Below are positions 51,780-61,646 of a stretch of DNA of 64,000 nucleotides, piece by piece. Origin of the DNA: Urophycis tenuis. Its lineage: Eukaryota; Chordata; Actinopteri; Gadiformes; Phycidae. How positions within the stretch are numbered: position 1 is the stretch's first letter; every line of letters starts with the position of its first letter. Both the position numbers and the translations under genes were made by a program. The DNA lies in assembly GCA_036785325.1 (NCBI GenBank), contig JAXIVH010000014.1, positions 62,001 to 126,000 on the forward strand, given 5' to 3'. Under the pieces are notes generated by a model. The model saw only the letters and a list, made by a program, of their open reading frames with translations, was not told where the DNA came from and ran no database searches.

Positions 51780-52209
51780 TGTCACAAGCATGGCTCAATA
51801 CTCTGACATTTAAAAGGAGATGGGAGGACACGAGGGTACGGAATAACAATTAATTTATTAGATCATTAACAACAACTAGAAATAAGAAGGGTGGATCCAT
51901 TAACAAAAACAACTAAGGAATAAGGCAATCAAAACACAGAGACAAAAAGGGTTCCCCGGCCGGCTTATGGCCTGCCACCCCGCAGACACCAACGGAAAGC
52001 CAGCCTCAGGGCAGAAGAGAGAGAGAAGGACTGGAAGCTCAGATCATTTAAAGATGGCAGGCTAGACTGGGCCCTGGTGTAGCCAATCATCAGCCAGCTT
52101 CCTCCAACTCTACCTGTAAGTCATAAAACAGAGGGACACCTGGTGCCCTGGATGGAACCCTGCACCCCATGAGGGAACAGCAACACGGAACCCCACTGGG
52201 GCCGTGACA
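51780..52209. mobile_element. Second LTR-like insert (430 bp)
   Basis: TGTCACAAGC ... GGCCGTGACA has inverted TGTCAC/GTGACA ends like an LTR, but no clear target duplication. No coding. Confidence 0.5.
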
Positions 52210-52862
52210 CTATGTAACATGTAGTAGGTGAGGTCGTATTTATGTGTCAAATAAGGAAGTTAAATGAAGTAGTAGTTGGATGTAATATTTGTAAATATTT
52301 TGTTGTTTTTGTTGCATTAGTTATGTTGAAGTCTCAGTTGTGTGTAATATATTGTAGTTGTATTTGTTGTACTTGTATGTAGTATGCTTCCCTTCAGGTA
52401 GTTATTGTATACAAAATGTTGTAGTTAAGCTGTGTTAGATATGTTGAAGATTTTGTTGTGTGTAATATATTGTATTTGTATTTGTATGTAGTATGTTTGT
52501 GCTGAGGTAATTGTTGGGGACAAAAGGTTTAGGGAGAGGAAGTAGTTTGTAATAGTAGCTGAAATGTTTTGAAATGTTTTGTAAGATGTGGCAGTTGACT
52601 TAGTACTTGTATGTAACATGGTAGTTGAGGTAGTAGTTGTATGTAACATGGTAGTTGAGGTAGTAGTTGTATGTAACATGAGGTAGTTGATGTAGTAGTT
52701 GTATGTAACATGAGGTAGTTGAGGTAGTAGTTGTATATTTCATAATGTTGAGGAATATAATGCTGGTGCTTGGTTGAGGCCCCTTGTTAGAGCCAGCTCT
52801 GTGCTCAGTGTTCTGTGTCAGTTCTCTCCTCAGCTCAGTGTCTATGCAGTCTGACTGAGGGA
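52210..52862. other. Flank of pseudo-V with GTAGTTG minisatellite
   Basis: No gene. 52610-52735 has four tandem copies of about 30 bp containing GTAGTTGAGGTAGTAGTTG. The region is homologous to other V downstream flanks. Confidence 0.75.
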
Positions 52863-52890
52863 GGTTTTTGTACGGCTCTCAATCACTGTG
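52863..52890 (-). other. Pseudo-V recombination signal, 12-bp spacer
   Basis: CACAGTG (52890-52884), spacer, ACAAAAACC (52871-52863), identical to those of V2-V5 although the V exon is of another family. Confidence 0.95.
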
Positions 52891-53438
52891 TGAACCTGTT
52901 GCTGCCGTGGTTACCCAGACAGTAATAAACTCCTGCATCCTCCCTCTAGACACCTGAGATGCTGAGAGTGTAGCTCGTCCCAGATCTACTGCCGCTGAAC
53001 CGAGCTGGAGTCCCTGAATGGAGGTCGTCTACATTGTATATCAGAAGTTTGGGAGCTTCTCCAGGTTTCTGTATGTACCAGCTGAGATCAACATCAATAT
53101 CTGAGCTGCCGGTGGCTCTGATGGACACGGTCCCATCCAGACTAACACTCTTGGATTTGTCAGGTTGTGTCAGAAATGAACTGGCAGACGACTCTGAAAT
53201 AAGAAGTGGATGATTAGCCTTTAGAACCAACATGAGACAGTGTTCAGTAGAACATTAGTCTAGAGCCCACCAGGAGCAGAGAGGGGAGAACACACAGCAG
53301 GATAAACACAGAATAGAGCCTAAACCAGCAGGGTGGATTACAGTGAAATCATCAGAATAGTAGAAGAGTGACAGAGTTCTAACTCTCACCATGAGTAACA
53401 AAGGCCAACACTGCTAGCAAGACTGTGAACGACCTCAT
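52891..53438 (-). pseudogene. Second-family light chain variable pseudogene
   Basis: Leader exon 53438-53390 (Met-Arg-Ser-Phe-Thr-Val-Leu-Leu-Ala-Val-Leu-Ala-Phe), 196-nt intron, V exon 53193-52891. It keeps Trp-Tyr-Ile-Gln-Lys-Pro-Gly, Phe-Ser-Gly-Ser-Arg-Ser-Gly-Thr and Glu-Asp-Ala-Gly-Val-Tyr-Tyr-Cys. It is dead by two lesions: Ala stands where the first framework Cys is expected (Ser-Ile-Arg-Ala-Thr-Gly), and TAG replaces a codon after Ile-Ser-Gly-Val (about 52950). Splice signals and the 12-spacer signal are perfect. It is only remotely like V2-V5, so it belongs to another V family. The same V is reduced to fragments in the other intervals. Confidence 0.93.
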
Positions 53439-53477
53439 CTTGCTGTGGGTCTGTGTGTGTGATGCCTGGTAGCTTGC

Positions 53478-53522
53478 ATATTTAACTGTTGGCGCTCAAA
53501 AATACTCCAAAGTCATGCAAAA
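53478..53522 (-). promoter_or_regulatory. Pseudo-V promoter remnants
   Basis: Plus-strand ATATTTAAC (53478-53486) and ATGCAAAA (53515-53522), read in reverse as TATA-like and octamer-like boxes about 45 and 80 nt upstream of the ATG. Confidence 0.55.
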
Positions 53523-53639
53523 CAGCCAGCATGTGGGCGGCCGTGCACCTGCTTTGAGGGATATGAAAGTGAGAGAGGTAAGGTTGAGTGAGTGCATCAC
53601 TTTGGGAGGAACATTCACATCTTATTAATAAACATATTC

Positions 53640-54134
53640 AGAAACACACACATAATCACACAAATCATGTAAAATGCAACATGGAATGTAAGTACAAAAA
53701 GTTGTACGTTTTTAACTCTGATCATAGCGTTAATAACAGGGCAGGTTTTTCAACAAATGTTTTTTTCTGTGAATTCTTTTCAGTTGCTTAACATGAGAAT
53801 TCACGTGATCTCAAGTGATGAGCTGTAGTTTAATCAAATCATTGTATTGAATGAGTTTACGTCATAAAAAGTATGAACTCTGAAGAATAGCTGGACTTAT
53901 TAAAAGGTATGGTCCCACAGGGCCCAAACTTTTGTGTCTGCACAAATGACAACCTAACCCTACAACTCGGTAGGTCTACAAAGCAGTGAAAACACAGAAT
54001 AATGACAAATAATTCAGATTAATTTCTCATCAGACAAATAAATGACGAGGACATCTATGATTCTGAGGGTGAAGGCGAGGCGGTGGTTGTATATAACATG
54101 TGGTAGTTGAGGTAGTAGTTGGTGTATCATGTAA
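53640..54134. other. Pseudo-V upstream flank
   Basis: No gene; homologous to 5640-5930 and 31130-31440. Confidence 0.65.
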
Positions 54135-54600
54135 CATGTTTTTAGGTTAGATTAGATTAAACTTTATTGTCATTGTGCAGAGTACAAGTACAGACAACAA
54201 AATGTAGCTGGCGTTCTAACCAGAAGTGCAGAGGAGCGATTAAGGTACAGTGTTGTACATGAGTAGTGCAATATGGGTGGGTAGTATTAAAGTGGCAGTA
54301 GTAATTAAAGTGACAGTAGTAAACAGTGGCCCTGTGAAGTAACCAGTAAACAGATAGTACAGGTAGTAACAGTCAACAGTAAACAATAAACAGATGCAAG
54401 TAGCAGTAATAATTATAGAGGTAGTACAGAAATAGTAAGTAACAGGGTGGTGTACAGTAGTGCAACAGTGCAGTGGTGCAATACAACAGGTATGAGCAGC
54501 ATAAACACGGCTACAACAGATGAATGCAGTTAGTATGGATATAAGGGTACGGTGTGATAAATAAACAGATAATATGACCAGGGGGGTGAGTGAGGAGGGT
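54135..54600 (-). mobile_element. LINE 3' tail (AGATT repeats), reverse
   Basis: Starts GGTTAGATTAGATTA, then AACTTTATTGTCATTGTGC, common at the 3' end of fish LINEs read in reverse. The remainder is GTAGTAACAGT-rich, with no coding. Confidence 0.6.
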
Positions 54601-54603
54601 CCA

Positions 54604-54665
54604 GGAGTTGGAGAACGTTGGCAGACATCCAGAGTGAATGGAGGGGGATGATGTCATGTATTGTA
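54604..54665 (-). mobile_element. Residual LINE fragment (unit 4-5)
   Basis: 62 bp identical to 3067-3120, the only trace here of the LINE found after C1-C3. Confidence 0.7.
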
Positions 54666-55715
54666 GTTGAGCTTTCAGTTGTATTAGTTATGTTGGAGAT
54701 TAAGATGTGTGTTATATATTGTAGTTGAGCTTTCAGTTGTATTAGTTATTATGTTTCTTCCTTATACAATGTGTTAACACTTCTACTACAGAGCCACACG
54801 GACACGCTGTTGGCTGTTCAATCACTTCTCCAGAACTGGTTTATTCACAACAGAGCCCAACCTACTACAGAACACAAATGCACCCTAGTGGACACTACTG
54901 GATCAACACAATATGTAGCTTCATACGTAACATTAGTTATGTTGAATTTTTAGTTGTATGTAATATATTGTAGTTGGACTTTTAGTTGTATGTAATAGTT
55001 GAGGGAGTGGTTTTATGTAAAACAAGGTAGTTGAGGTAGTAGTTGGATGTAATATTTTTTCCATTTTGTGTTGTTTTAGTTGTGTTAGTTATGTTGAATT
55101 TTTAGTTGTATGTAATATATTGTAGTTGGACTTTTAGTTGTATGTAATAGTTGAGGTAGTAGTTGTATGTAATATTTTTACATGTTTTGTTGTTTTAGTT
55201 GTGTTAGTTATTTTGAAGTCTTAGTTGTGTGTAATATATTGTAGTTGTATTTGTTGTACTAGTATGTAATATGTTTGAATTGATGTAGTTTTTGTATGCA
55301 AAATGTTTTAGTTAAGGGAGTAGCTTTAAATAGCAGCTGAAATATTTTGAAGTAATTTTCTGCAGTATGTGGTAGTTGAGCTATAGTTGAATGCAATATG
55401 TGGCAGGTGACCATTGTATTAGTTATGTTGAGGTTTTCGTTGTGTGTAATATATTGTAGTAGTATTTGTATGTAGTATGTTTGCATTGAGGTAATTATTG
55501 GGGACAAAATGTTTTGGTGGAGGGAGTAGTTTGTAGTAATAGCTGAAATGTTTTTAAGTTTTTTGTAAAAGGTAGTAGTTGTATGTGACATGTGGTAGTT
55601 GAGGTAGTAGTTGTATATTTCATAATGTTGAGGAATATAATGCTGGTGCTTGGTTGAGGCCCCTGGTTAGAGCCAGCTCTGTGCTCAGTGTTCTGTGTCA
55701 GAGTCTCTTCCCCCT
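54666..55715. repeat. Expanded GTAGTTG-type repeats downstream of V5
   Basis: No gene. Degenerate copies of TTAGTTGTATGTAATATATT and GAGGTAGTAGTTGTATG recur through 54670-55620. A non-homologous 130-bp segment (54765-54895) interrupts. Confidence 0.75.
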
Positions 55716-55775
55716 CAGCAGCTGCAGCAGGTTCCTGCTGTAACAGCTCAGTGTCTACGCAGTCTGACTGAGGGA

Positions 55776-55803
55776 GGTTTTTGTACGGCTCTCAATCACT
55801 GTG
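55776..55803 (-). other. V5 recombination signal, 12-bp spacer
   Basis: CACAGTG (55803-55797), 12-bp spacer, ACAAAAACC (55784-55776). Confidence 0.95.
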
Positions 55804-56270
55804 TGAACACCCAGACACTGTTAAGGTGGTGGTTACTCTGACAGTGATAAACTGCTGCATCTTCACGCTGGGCGCCGTTGATGGTCAGAGAGAAGTCAGT
55901 GCTGCTTCCACTGCCACTAAACCGAGCTGGTGTTGAGGATTCACGTGTACTTGTATATCTTATGATGAGCTTGGGGGATTCTCCAGGTTTCTGTTGGTAC
56001 CAGTGCAAATAATAGCCGGAGGAATAATAAACTTCTGGGTTAGTTTTGCAGGTCAGAGTGACTGTGGATCCTGGAGTGAAAGACACTACTGGTGTCTGAG
56101 TCACAGTCACCTGACTGCTGGTTCCTATAGAAAACAAACAAAACATTGAGTTATCCAATAGAAAACACAAGCAGAAAAAAAGGGAGCTCCACATTTTGAT
56201 TGAGTGGAATGAACCAACCTGTGAAGGATCCACAGACCACTGTCCAGAAAAGGAGGCTGAGGTGATTCAT
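55804..56270 (-). CDS. Immunoglobulin light chain variable gene V5 (kappa-like)
   Basis: Leader exon 56270-56219, intron of 94 nt (one base shorter), V exon 56124-55804 (321 nt). CDR1 is Val-Tyr-Tyr-Ser-Ser-Gly-Tyr-Tyr-Leu-His, CDR2 Arg-Tyr-Thr-Ser-Thr-Arg-Glu and CDR3 Ser-Asn-His-His-Leu-Asn-Ser-Val-Trp. The framework is as V2-V4 except Gly-Glu-Ser-Pro for Gly-Glu-Ala-Pro. Cys-Trp-Cys landmarks and signal intact. Confidence 0.95.
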
Positions 56271-56335
56271 GGTTGCCACGGTTTCTGGGGTGTTGAGTGA
56301 CAGCTCAGAGTCCTGCAGTGTTGGACTCAGAGGAC

Positions 56336-56378
56336 TTTAAACCCTCTCAGAACCCCAGTTTCAGCTGAGCATGCAAAG
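56336..56378 (-). promoter_or_regulatory. V5 promoter: octamer-like and TATA-like boxes
   Basis: TTTAAA (56336-56341) and ATGCAAAG (56371-56378), as in V2-V4. Confidence 0.7.
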
Positions 56379-56922
56379 CTTCCTCTATATGGAAATGACC
56401 TGTTTCCACTCATCAGACTGGGGCTGACAGTGAATGCAGACATTCTGGAGGACCACTGCATCTCTTCTACATTCACACTTTTGGAATACAAATATTATCT
56501 TGATGAAACTATTGGATTTGCAATATGTCGCACATTTCTTTCTGGTTAATTTGATCTTGGTTTGTATGACGTCATTTCATTTTCTAATTTGGTTTAAAAA
56601 ATAACATTGTAACCAAAAAACATGAATAATAGATATTAACATTAGTTAATTACATTAGTTAATTACATCCATGTTATGATGTTAAAGGTTTTCAGATGTA
56701 AAATTTGGAATCTTAATCAACAAGTTCACTGTTTGTCATTAAGCCTTCAAAGATTATATAAAAATAAATGTAAAATCAATTAATTTTATTGATTCCATCT
56801 ACAGGAAATAAATGTATAAATCATGATAACAACAGCTAAGTGAATGAAATATTGACTAATTCATAGATTTAGTGAACAGCAAGTGTTTGCGTGTCAGTGA
56901 GATGTGTGTTTAATGTGTGGGA
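56379..56922. other. V5-J5 spacer
   Basis: No gene; conserved spacer. Confidence 0.8.
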
Positions 56923-56961
56923 GGTTTTTGTACAGCCTCTTAATGAGTTTGTATCACTGTG
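56923..56961 (+). other. J5 recombination signal, 23-bp spacer
   Basis: GGTTTTTGT (56923-56931), 23-bp spacer, CACTGTG (56955-56961). Confidence 0.95.
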
Positions 56962-56999
56962 GCACACTTTTGGTGGAGGAACCAAACTCATCGTTGACT
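56962..56999 (+). CDS. Immunoglobulin light chain J5 segment
   Basis: 38-nt J segment, variable codon CAC (His). Phe-Gly-Gly-Gly and GTAAGT donor as elsewhere. Confidence 0.95.
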
Positions 57000-57531
57000 G
57001 TAAGTACAAGGACGCTTTTCTTTACCTGACATATACCTGACTGCTTTTTAAGATATATTTAATGATTTAAAGATGATTTATTTTTTTTGTTTCCATTTCT
57101 TGTAGTTTTTTCTCTAGATAAGTCTCAGATCTCAGTGTAAACATATTGTTGGACAGAGTTCTGTACTTTAAATTTAAGAAATGTCATTATTACATATATG
57201 TTTTACTGCACAATGCGTTTTCCGAAAGACTTAATGCTTTCGCATACTTTAAAAACATATTTAAAATATATATCGTAAAGTGGGCAAAACGTGTAAGTGT
57301 AATTTATGTTCATTGGAAAGTTAAAACATTGTGACAATTATTTGAAACATAATAGATTTCATTACTACTGTTTTGAAATTGTATTCAAAAATGTTCTCTA
57401 TTCTTCATGTCTGATTAGCCATGTGTGGTATGTTTGAAAGAAAGTGATAGAAAGAGAATAATTGAAACTAAAAACATATAGATAATGTTTTGTGAAAATA
57501 GGATAGGTGGTTAATGTAGTGATATATATAA

Positions 57532-57688
57532 GGGCGGCAGTAGCTCAGTGGGTAGAGCGGGTGGACAGAGCAGGTCGTCCACTAACGGCGGTTCGATCCC
57601 CTTCATCCCCCTGCTCCTCCACATCTCTAACCCCACAAATGTACTGATTGTAAGTCGCTTTGGACAAAAGTGTCCACTAAATGCCCCC
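57532..57688 (+). mobile_element. tRNA-derived SINE in J5-C5 intron
   Basis: Same insertion as units 1, 3 and 4, in the 832-nt intron 57000-57831. Confidence 0.8.
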
Positions 57689-57831
57689 ATTATATGAAAC
57701 AAAATGGTGTCCCTCCTCTGTGATATCACCAACTGTTGGTGAACAGGAACCTGTCCCTTCCCTCTGTGCTCCTATGAGTGGTGGTGTTAACTGAGCCTGT
57801 TGTCCACTTGTCTCCTCTCTCTCTCTTCCAG

Positions 57832-58154
57832 TGGGAGTGGTGCAGCCCACGCTGAGCGTCCTCCCTCCCTCCAGAGTGGAGCTGCAGCAGGGCAGTGCTA
57901 CACTGCTGTGTATGGCCAGTGGGGGCTCCCCCTCAGACTGGAAGCTTGGCTGGAAGGTGGGGGGCAGCAGCAGGTCTTTGGGGGTGTCAGATAGCCTGGG
58001 GGTCCTGGGGAAAGATGGCCACTACAGCTGGAGCAGCAGCTTGACCCTCCCTGCAGACCAGTGGAGGAAGGCGGGCTCAGTGAGCTGTGAGGCCAGTAAG
58101 AACAGCCAGACGCCTGTCACTCAAACCCTGAATCCTGGCCAGTGTTCAGAGTAG
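57832..58154 (+). CDS. Immunoglobulin light chain constant exon C5
   Basis: 106 codons after the split codon, TAG at 58152. Protein identical to C3. CT-rich tract and CAG acceptor, fold cysteines and terminal Gln-Cys-Ser-Glu present. Confidence 0.95.
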
Positions 58155-58339
58155 AGAGGCTCCAGCATGGAAGTACTGTAGAATACAAATCTCCTGTGAC
58201 ACGTCTGCTTTATATCTCTCAGTCTAAGGTAGCACTGCAGCTTTTGATGATTTACATTCATATAACATGTCTTTGAGCTGTTAGCATGATGCTTTCTGGT
58301 TTTTACCCCTTGCATGTGTTTGTCACCTGTTGAACATTT

Positions 58340-58345
58340 AATAAA
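58340..58345 (+). terminator. Poly(A) signal of C5
   Basis: AATAAA, 186 nt after the stop. Confidence 0.85.
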
Positions 58346-59058
58346 GATGCAAAAAAGGACTTCTTGTATTCAGTTGCAATGTTGTATCGCGTCTTTTCTA
58401 ATATATCCATCTTTAAAACACAATTTAAAAACTATTGTATTCTATATTATATAACAAGTATTACCCACATTTTGAATGTTGGTAATAGCAACTTAGAAAC
58501 ATGTTAAAGTGCGTCTCAAAAGACATTCAGTGTCTCTCACCAAGACATAGGAGCCCTAGTATGCTGAGTGGTGGAAACAGTTAAATATAATGTCTGTGTC
58601 TCTGAGTTAAAGACCAAACCGACATCACTAAAAGATGTGTTTCATGAAACTTATTCTGTGAGCAGTGAACCATAGCTATTCAAATGATGTCCACTTTTAG
58701 CTGATGTGCACCTGTGTCTCTTGAGTGACAGAAAGTCAGTTGAAATGTAGGGCTGAGGTTCTCAGGAGAGTCTCTGGAGAGTCCAGTGAAAGCAGAATGT
58801 GTGCACGTCTACATAGCAGCTCAATGGGGTCCTCTTGTGTCAGACCACAGCCATTACAACAAAGACTGATTCCATGAACTTAACTCTCTTCAGGTTGTAT
58901 TTAATGTATAGCAGTATTGATAAGAGCAACAACAACATATCCATTTATTGCTTTCTATCAGGGCTTTAATATGTGTTACAAGTTGGAGGCATGCAACAAA
59001 AACATGAAATGAACAAAGCAAGGAGTAAAAGTGAGAAAATAGCAATGGCCAGTAAGAG
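58346..59058. other. Conserved 3' flank of C5
   Basis: No gene. The proximal half matches unit 1 best (TATTCAGTTGCAATGTTG), the distal half unit 3. E-box/RUNX-like block at about 58690-58860. Confidence 0.7.
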
Positions 59059-59071
59059 GGTCTTGAGGCAG

Positions 59072-60175
59072 CACAGAACTAATCTTTCCAAAAACGAGCG
59101 CATTGCGCTTAAGGAACTTTCCGACAACAGGGACATCATTATCCGTCCAGCGGACAAAGGTGGTACTGTAGTGGTACTGTCTATGGACAAATACATAAAG
59201 GAAGCACATCGTCGACACCAAATACTATGAGAGACTGTATACCAACCCATTGCCCACAATGAAAAAAGAATTTGATGCTTTCTTGCAAGTAGCATATGAT
59301 GAAGGCTGTATAACACCAAACAAACTTGGTTTTTCGACTGTTGAGTACCCAGTTGTTGCAGCTTTCTATTTACTCCCTAAGGTGCACAAAGAGGACAATC
59401 CCCCTGGTCGGCCTATCATAGCAGGCAATGGCACACTCACTGAGCCCGCATCGAAATACATTGACTCCTTCATTAAGCCACTGGTAGAACTTCCATCTTT
59501 TTAGAAGACACCACGGATGTACTTGTACAGCCCGTGCCTTTAGGCTGTACAGCGGGCGACCGAGTGGAATGATTTTGACTCGTGGCAACCAAATCGAACA
59601 ATGTTTCTTAATTTATTTACTTCTTCAGCAGCAGTATTCAATTATAGCATGCATCAATCAAAAAACAAAGGTCAAGTCACAATATGATATGCTACTCTGT
59701 GTTGCTCGACGTTACCTACGGTCGAAAAACTTTTTGCTCTCTCGGTGCCCACCGCTGTCTGCACAGGTGCGTTACTTATTAGTTCAGCAACGGCACACCC
59801 CCAATGGGCGTCGCCAAATACATTAATTATCAAGAATAATAAAATACAATAATCTATTCAAAGTAGCATTCAAAAAATAAACAAAAAGCATTTTGGCTCC
59901 AACAGTACTGAACAGTTTGAAAACATTACCCAATGTACGCACACATTTTCTAGTCAGCATGGATGTTGAAAGTTTGCACACGAACATTGACCATCAGCAG
60001 GGCTTATTTGCGCTGAAACATTACATTACAGGCAGATGTGACTCGAGTGAATTTCTATTAAAAACTGACGGACTGGGTGATTCACAACAATGTTTTCATG
60101 TTCATGGATGAATTGTATGTACAGATAATTGGTGTACCTATGGGATCATGTTTTTCACCTAATTACGCATGCTTG
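59072..60175 (+). mobile_element. Penelope-like element, copy 3, truncated by gypsy insertion
   Basis: Follows GGTCTTGAGGCAG (59059-59071). Near-identical to copy 2, including its solo LTR (59524-59904). It stops after ACGCATGCTTG at 60175 where a Ty3/gypsy LTR begins; the rest should lie beyond the window. RT motifs as in copy 2. Confidence 0.88.
59524..59904. mobile_element. Solo LTR in Penelope-like copy 3
   Basis: 381 bp, GTACT duplication (59519-59523, 59905-59909); the same insertion event as 35477-35857. Confidence 0.85.
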
Positions 60176-61104
60176 TGTGACCGGAGCGCCGTTGACCCCC
60201 TCCCCTTCCCAGCTGGAGCGGTGATTGATGGGCGGCGCTTTGCCGCTCCGTGCTGATATAGAGGGGGGTTACACCTGGCGCATTCCTTTGCTCTCTCTCC
60301 TTCCGGGTCGGCTGACGCCGTGGTGGCTGTGGCCCGTGATAACAACCAGTCAGGAAGGTAGCTGGTTATGCCCGTGTGCCGGTCGGTGTGTCCCTTAGCG
60401 GCACACACTGTTTCGTGAATACACTCAGGTAATGTGCGCACCGCGCCTTTTCCTCCTCCCATTCAGCAATGCGATGCGTAATGGTGATGCAGTCTTCCTC
60501 TCTGTGGCAGTGTGGCGCGCTGTTGGTATCAGTTGGGTTGCGTTGCTGAGGGCTCTCCTGGGCGTGGGTCTGGCCTCTGTCGGTAAGTCGGCGTTGTCCG
60601 CCTTCTTGTCTGTAACCAATTTTCGACCTATAGTGATGATCACTCTCTGTGCTGCAGCTTGGAGCGTCCCTCCCCTGGCACGCTGGGACGCTGTACCAGT
60701 GGGGCCGACGGTACTCCCGAACCACCGCCACAGTCACTGGGCTCTATACCGCTGCTTGGGCTCTATACCGCTGCCTTTGGCTTACATCGCCTTTGACTCT
60801 CCCCTCGCTTTTGGTTCTATGCTGCCTGTGCGATCTTTTAATGTGTTACGGACTTAATTAGGTTTCCTTTTGCCTTTCATCGACAGAGTTTATTTTGTTT
60901 ATTGACAATTGATTTATTTACATTTATTTACAACTGGTTTATTTACATTTATTTACAATTTGTTTACTTACATTTGTTTATTTACAATTGGTTTACTTAC
61001 ATTTGTTTATTTACAATTGGTTTACTTACATTTGTTTATTTACAATTGGTTTATTTACATTTGGTTTATTTGTTTTAGGTTTATTTGGTTTGTAATTGGG
61101 AAGG

Positions 61105-61145
<41 letters not shown>

Positions 61146-61625
61146 TATCAGCATTGTGGATTTCCTACTGTCTGTTTTGATCGTGAGGCCTGGTTTAAAT
61201 ATTTTGTGCTTTTCTTTTGTTGACAGGTGCTGTGGGCCCAAGGCGGCGACCTCACCCCTGGTGGTGGGTTTTGTTCACCCCCTGAGCGTGTGGGTGTGTG
61301 TGCGTGCGTGCCACGGGTGTATTTGGTTTCCCCCTTTTCTTGATTTTGGTCGCCGAGGTAAGCCCCAGCTCTGTCTTCCCCTTTTCTTTAGTTATTCCTT
61401 ATTTGGCCTATTTCAAACTGACAGATCCACATTTTATGATTGTGAAGGTTCACATGCCATGTTATTAAAAATAAAGTGTTTTTTTGTAATTTTCCATAGT
61501 GTCTCTGCCCTTGTGGTGATTCGAACCGGTGTGACCTTAGTCCATCCTAATAACTATTTCCTGGGGCGCGACTCCCCAGGTGGCGTTGTTGGCAACATCC
61601 ATTCAATCACCCCCCACTCGTCACA
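60176..61625 (+). repeat. 5' LTR of gypsy element (about 1450 bp)
   Basis: Starts TGTGAC and ends GTCACA, perfect inverted tips. It includes tandem repeats of TTTACTTACATTTGTTTA-type sequence (60905-61075), a TG microsatellite (61106-61140) and AATAAA (61470-61475). The end is set by the tip symmetry and the primer site 4 bp on. Confidence 0.75.
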
Positions 61626-61629
61626 TACT

Positions 61630-61646
61630 TGGCGTTGTCGGCAGGA
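61630..61646 (+). other. Primer binding site of gypsy element
   Basis: TGGCGTTGTCGGCAGGA, four bases after the LTR. A similar TGGCGTTGTTGGCAAC at 61580 leaves some doubt about the exact site. Confidence 0.55.

Noticed and set aside
51780..52209. Second solo LTR with target duplication
   Set aside because: Ends look LTR-like but the flanks do not match, so it is kept only as an LTR-like insert.
60432..60857. 141-codon ORF in the gypsy LTR
   Set aside because: No homology recognised. It lies wholly in the LTR promoter half, where coding is not expected.
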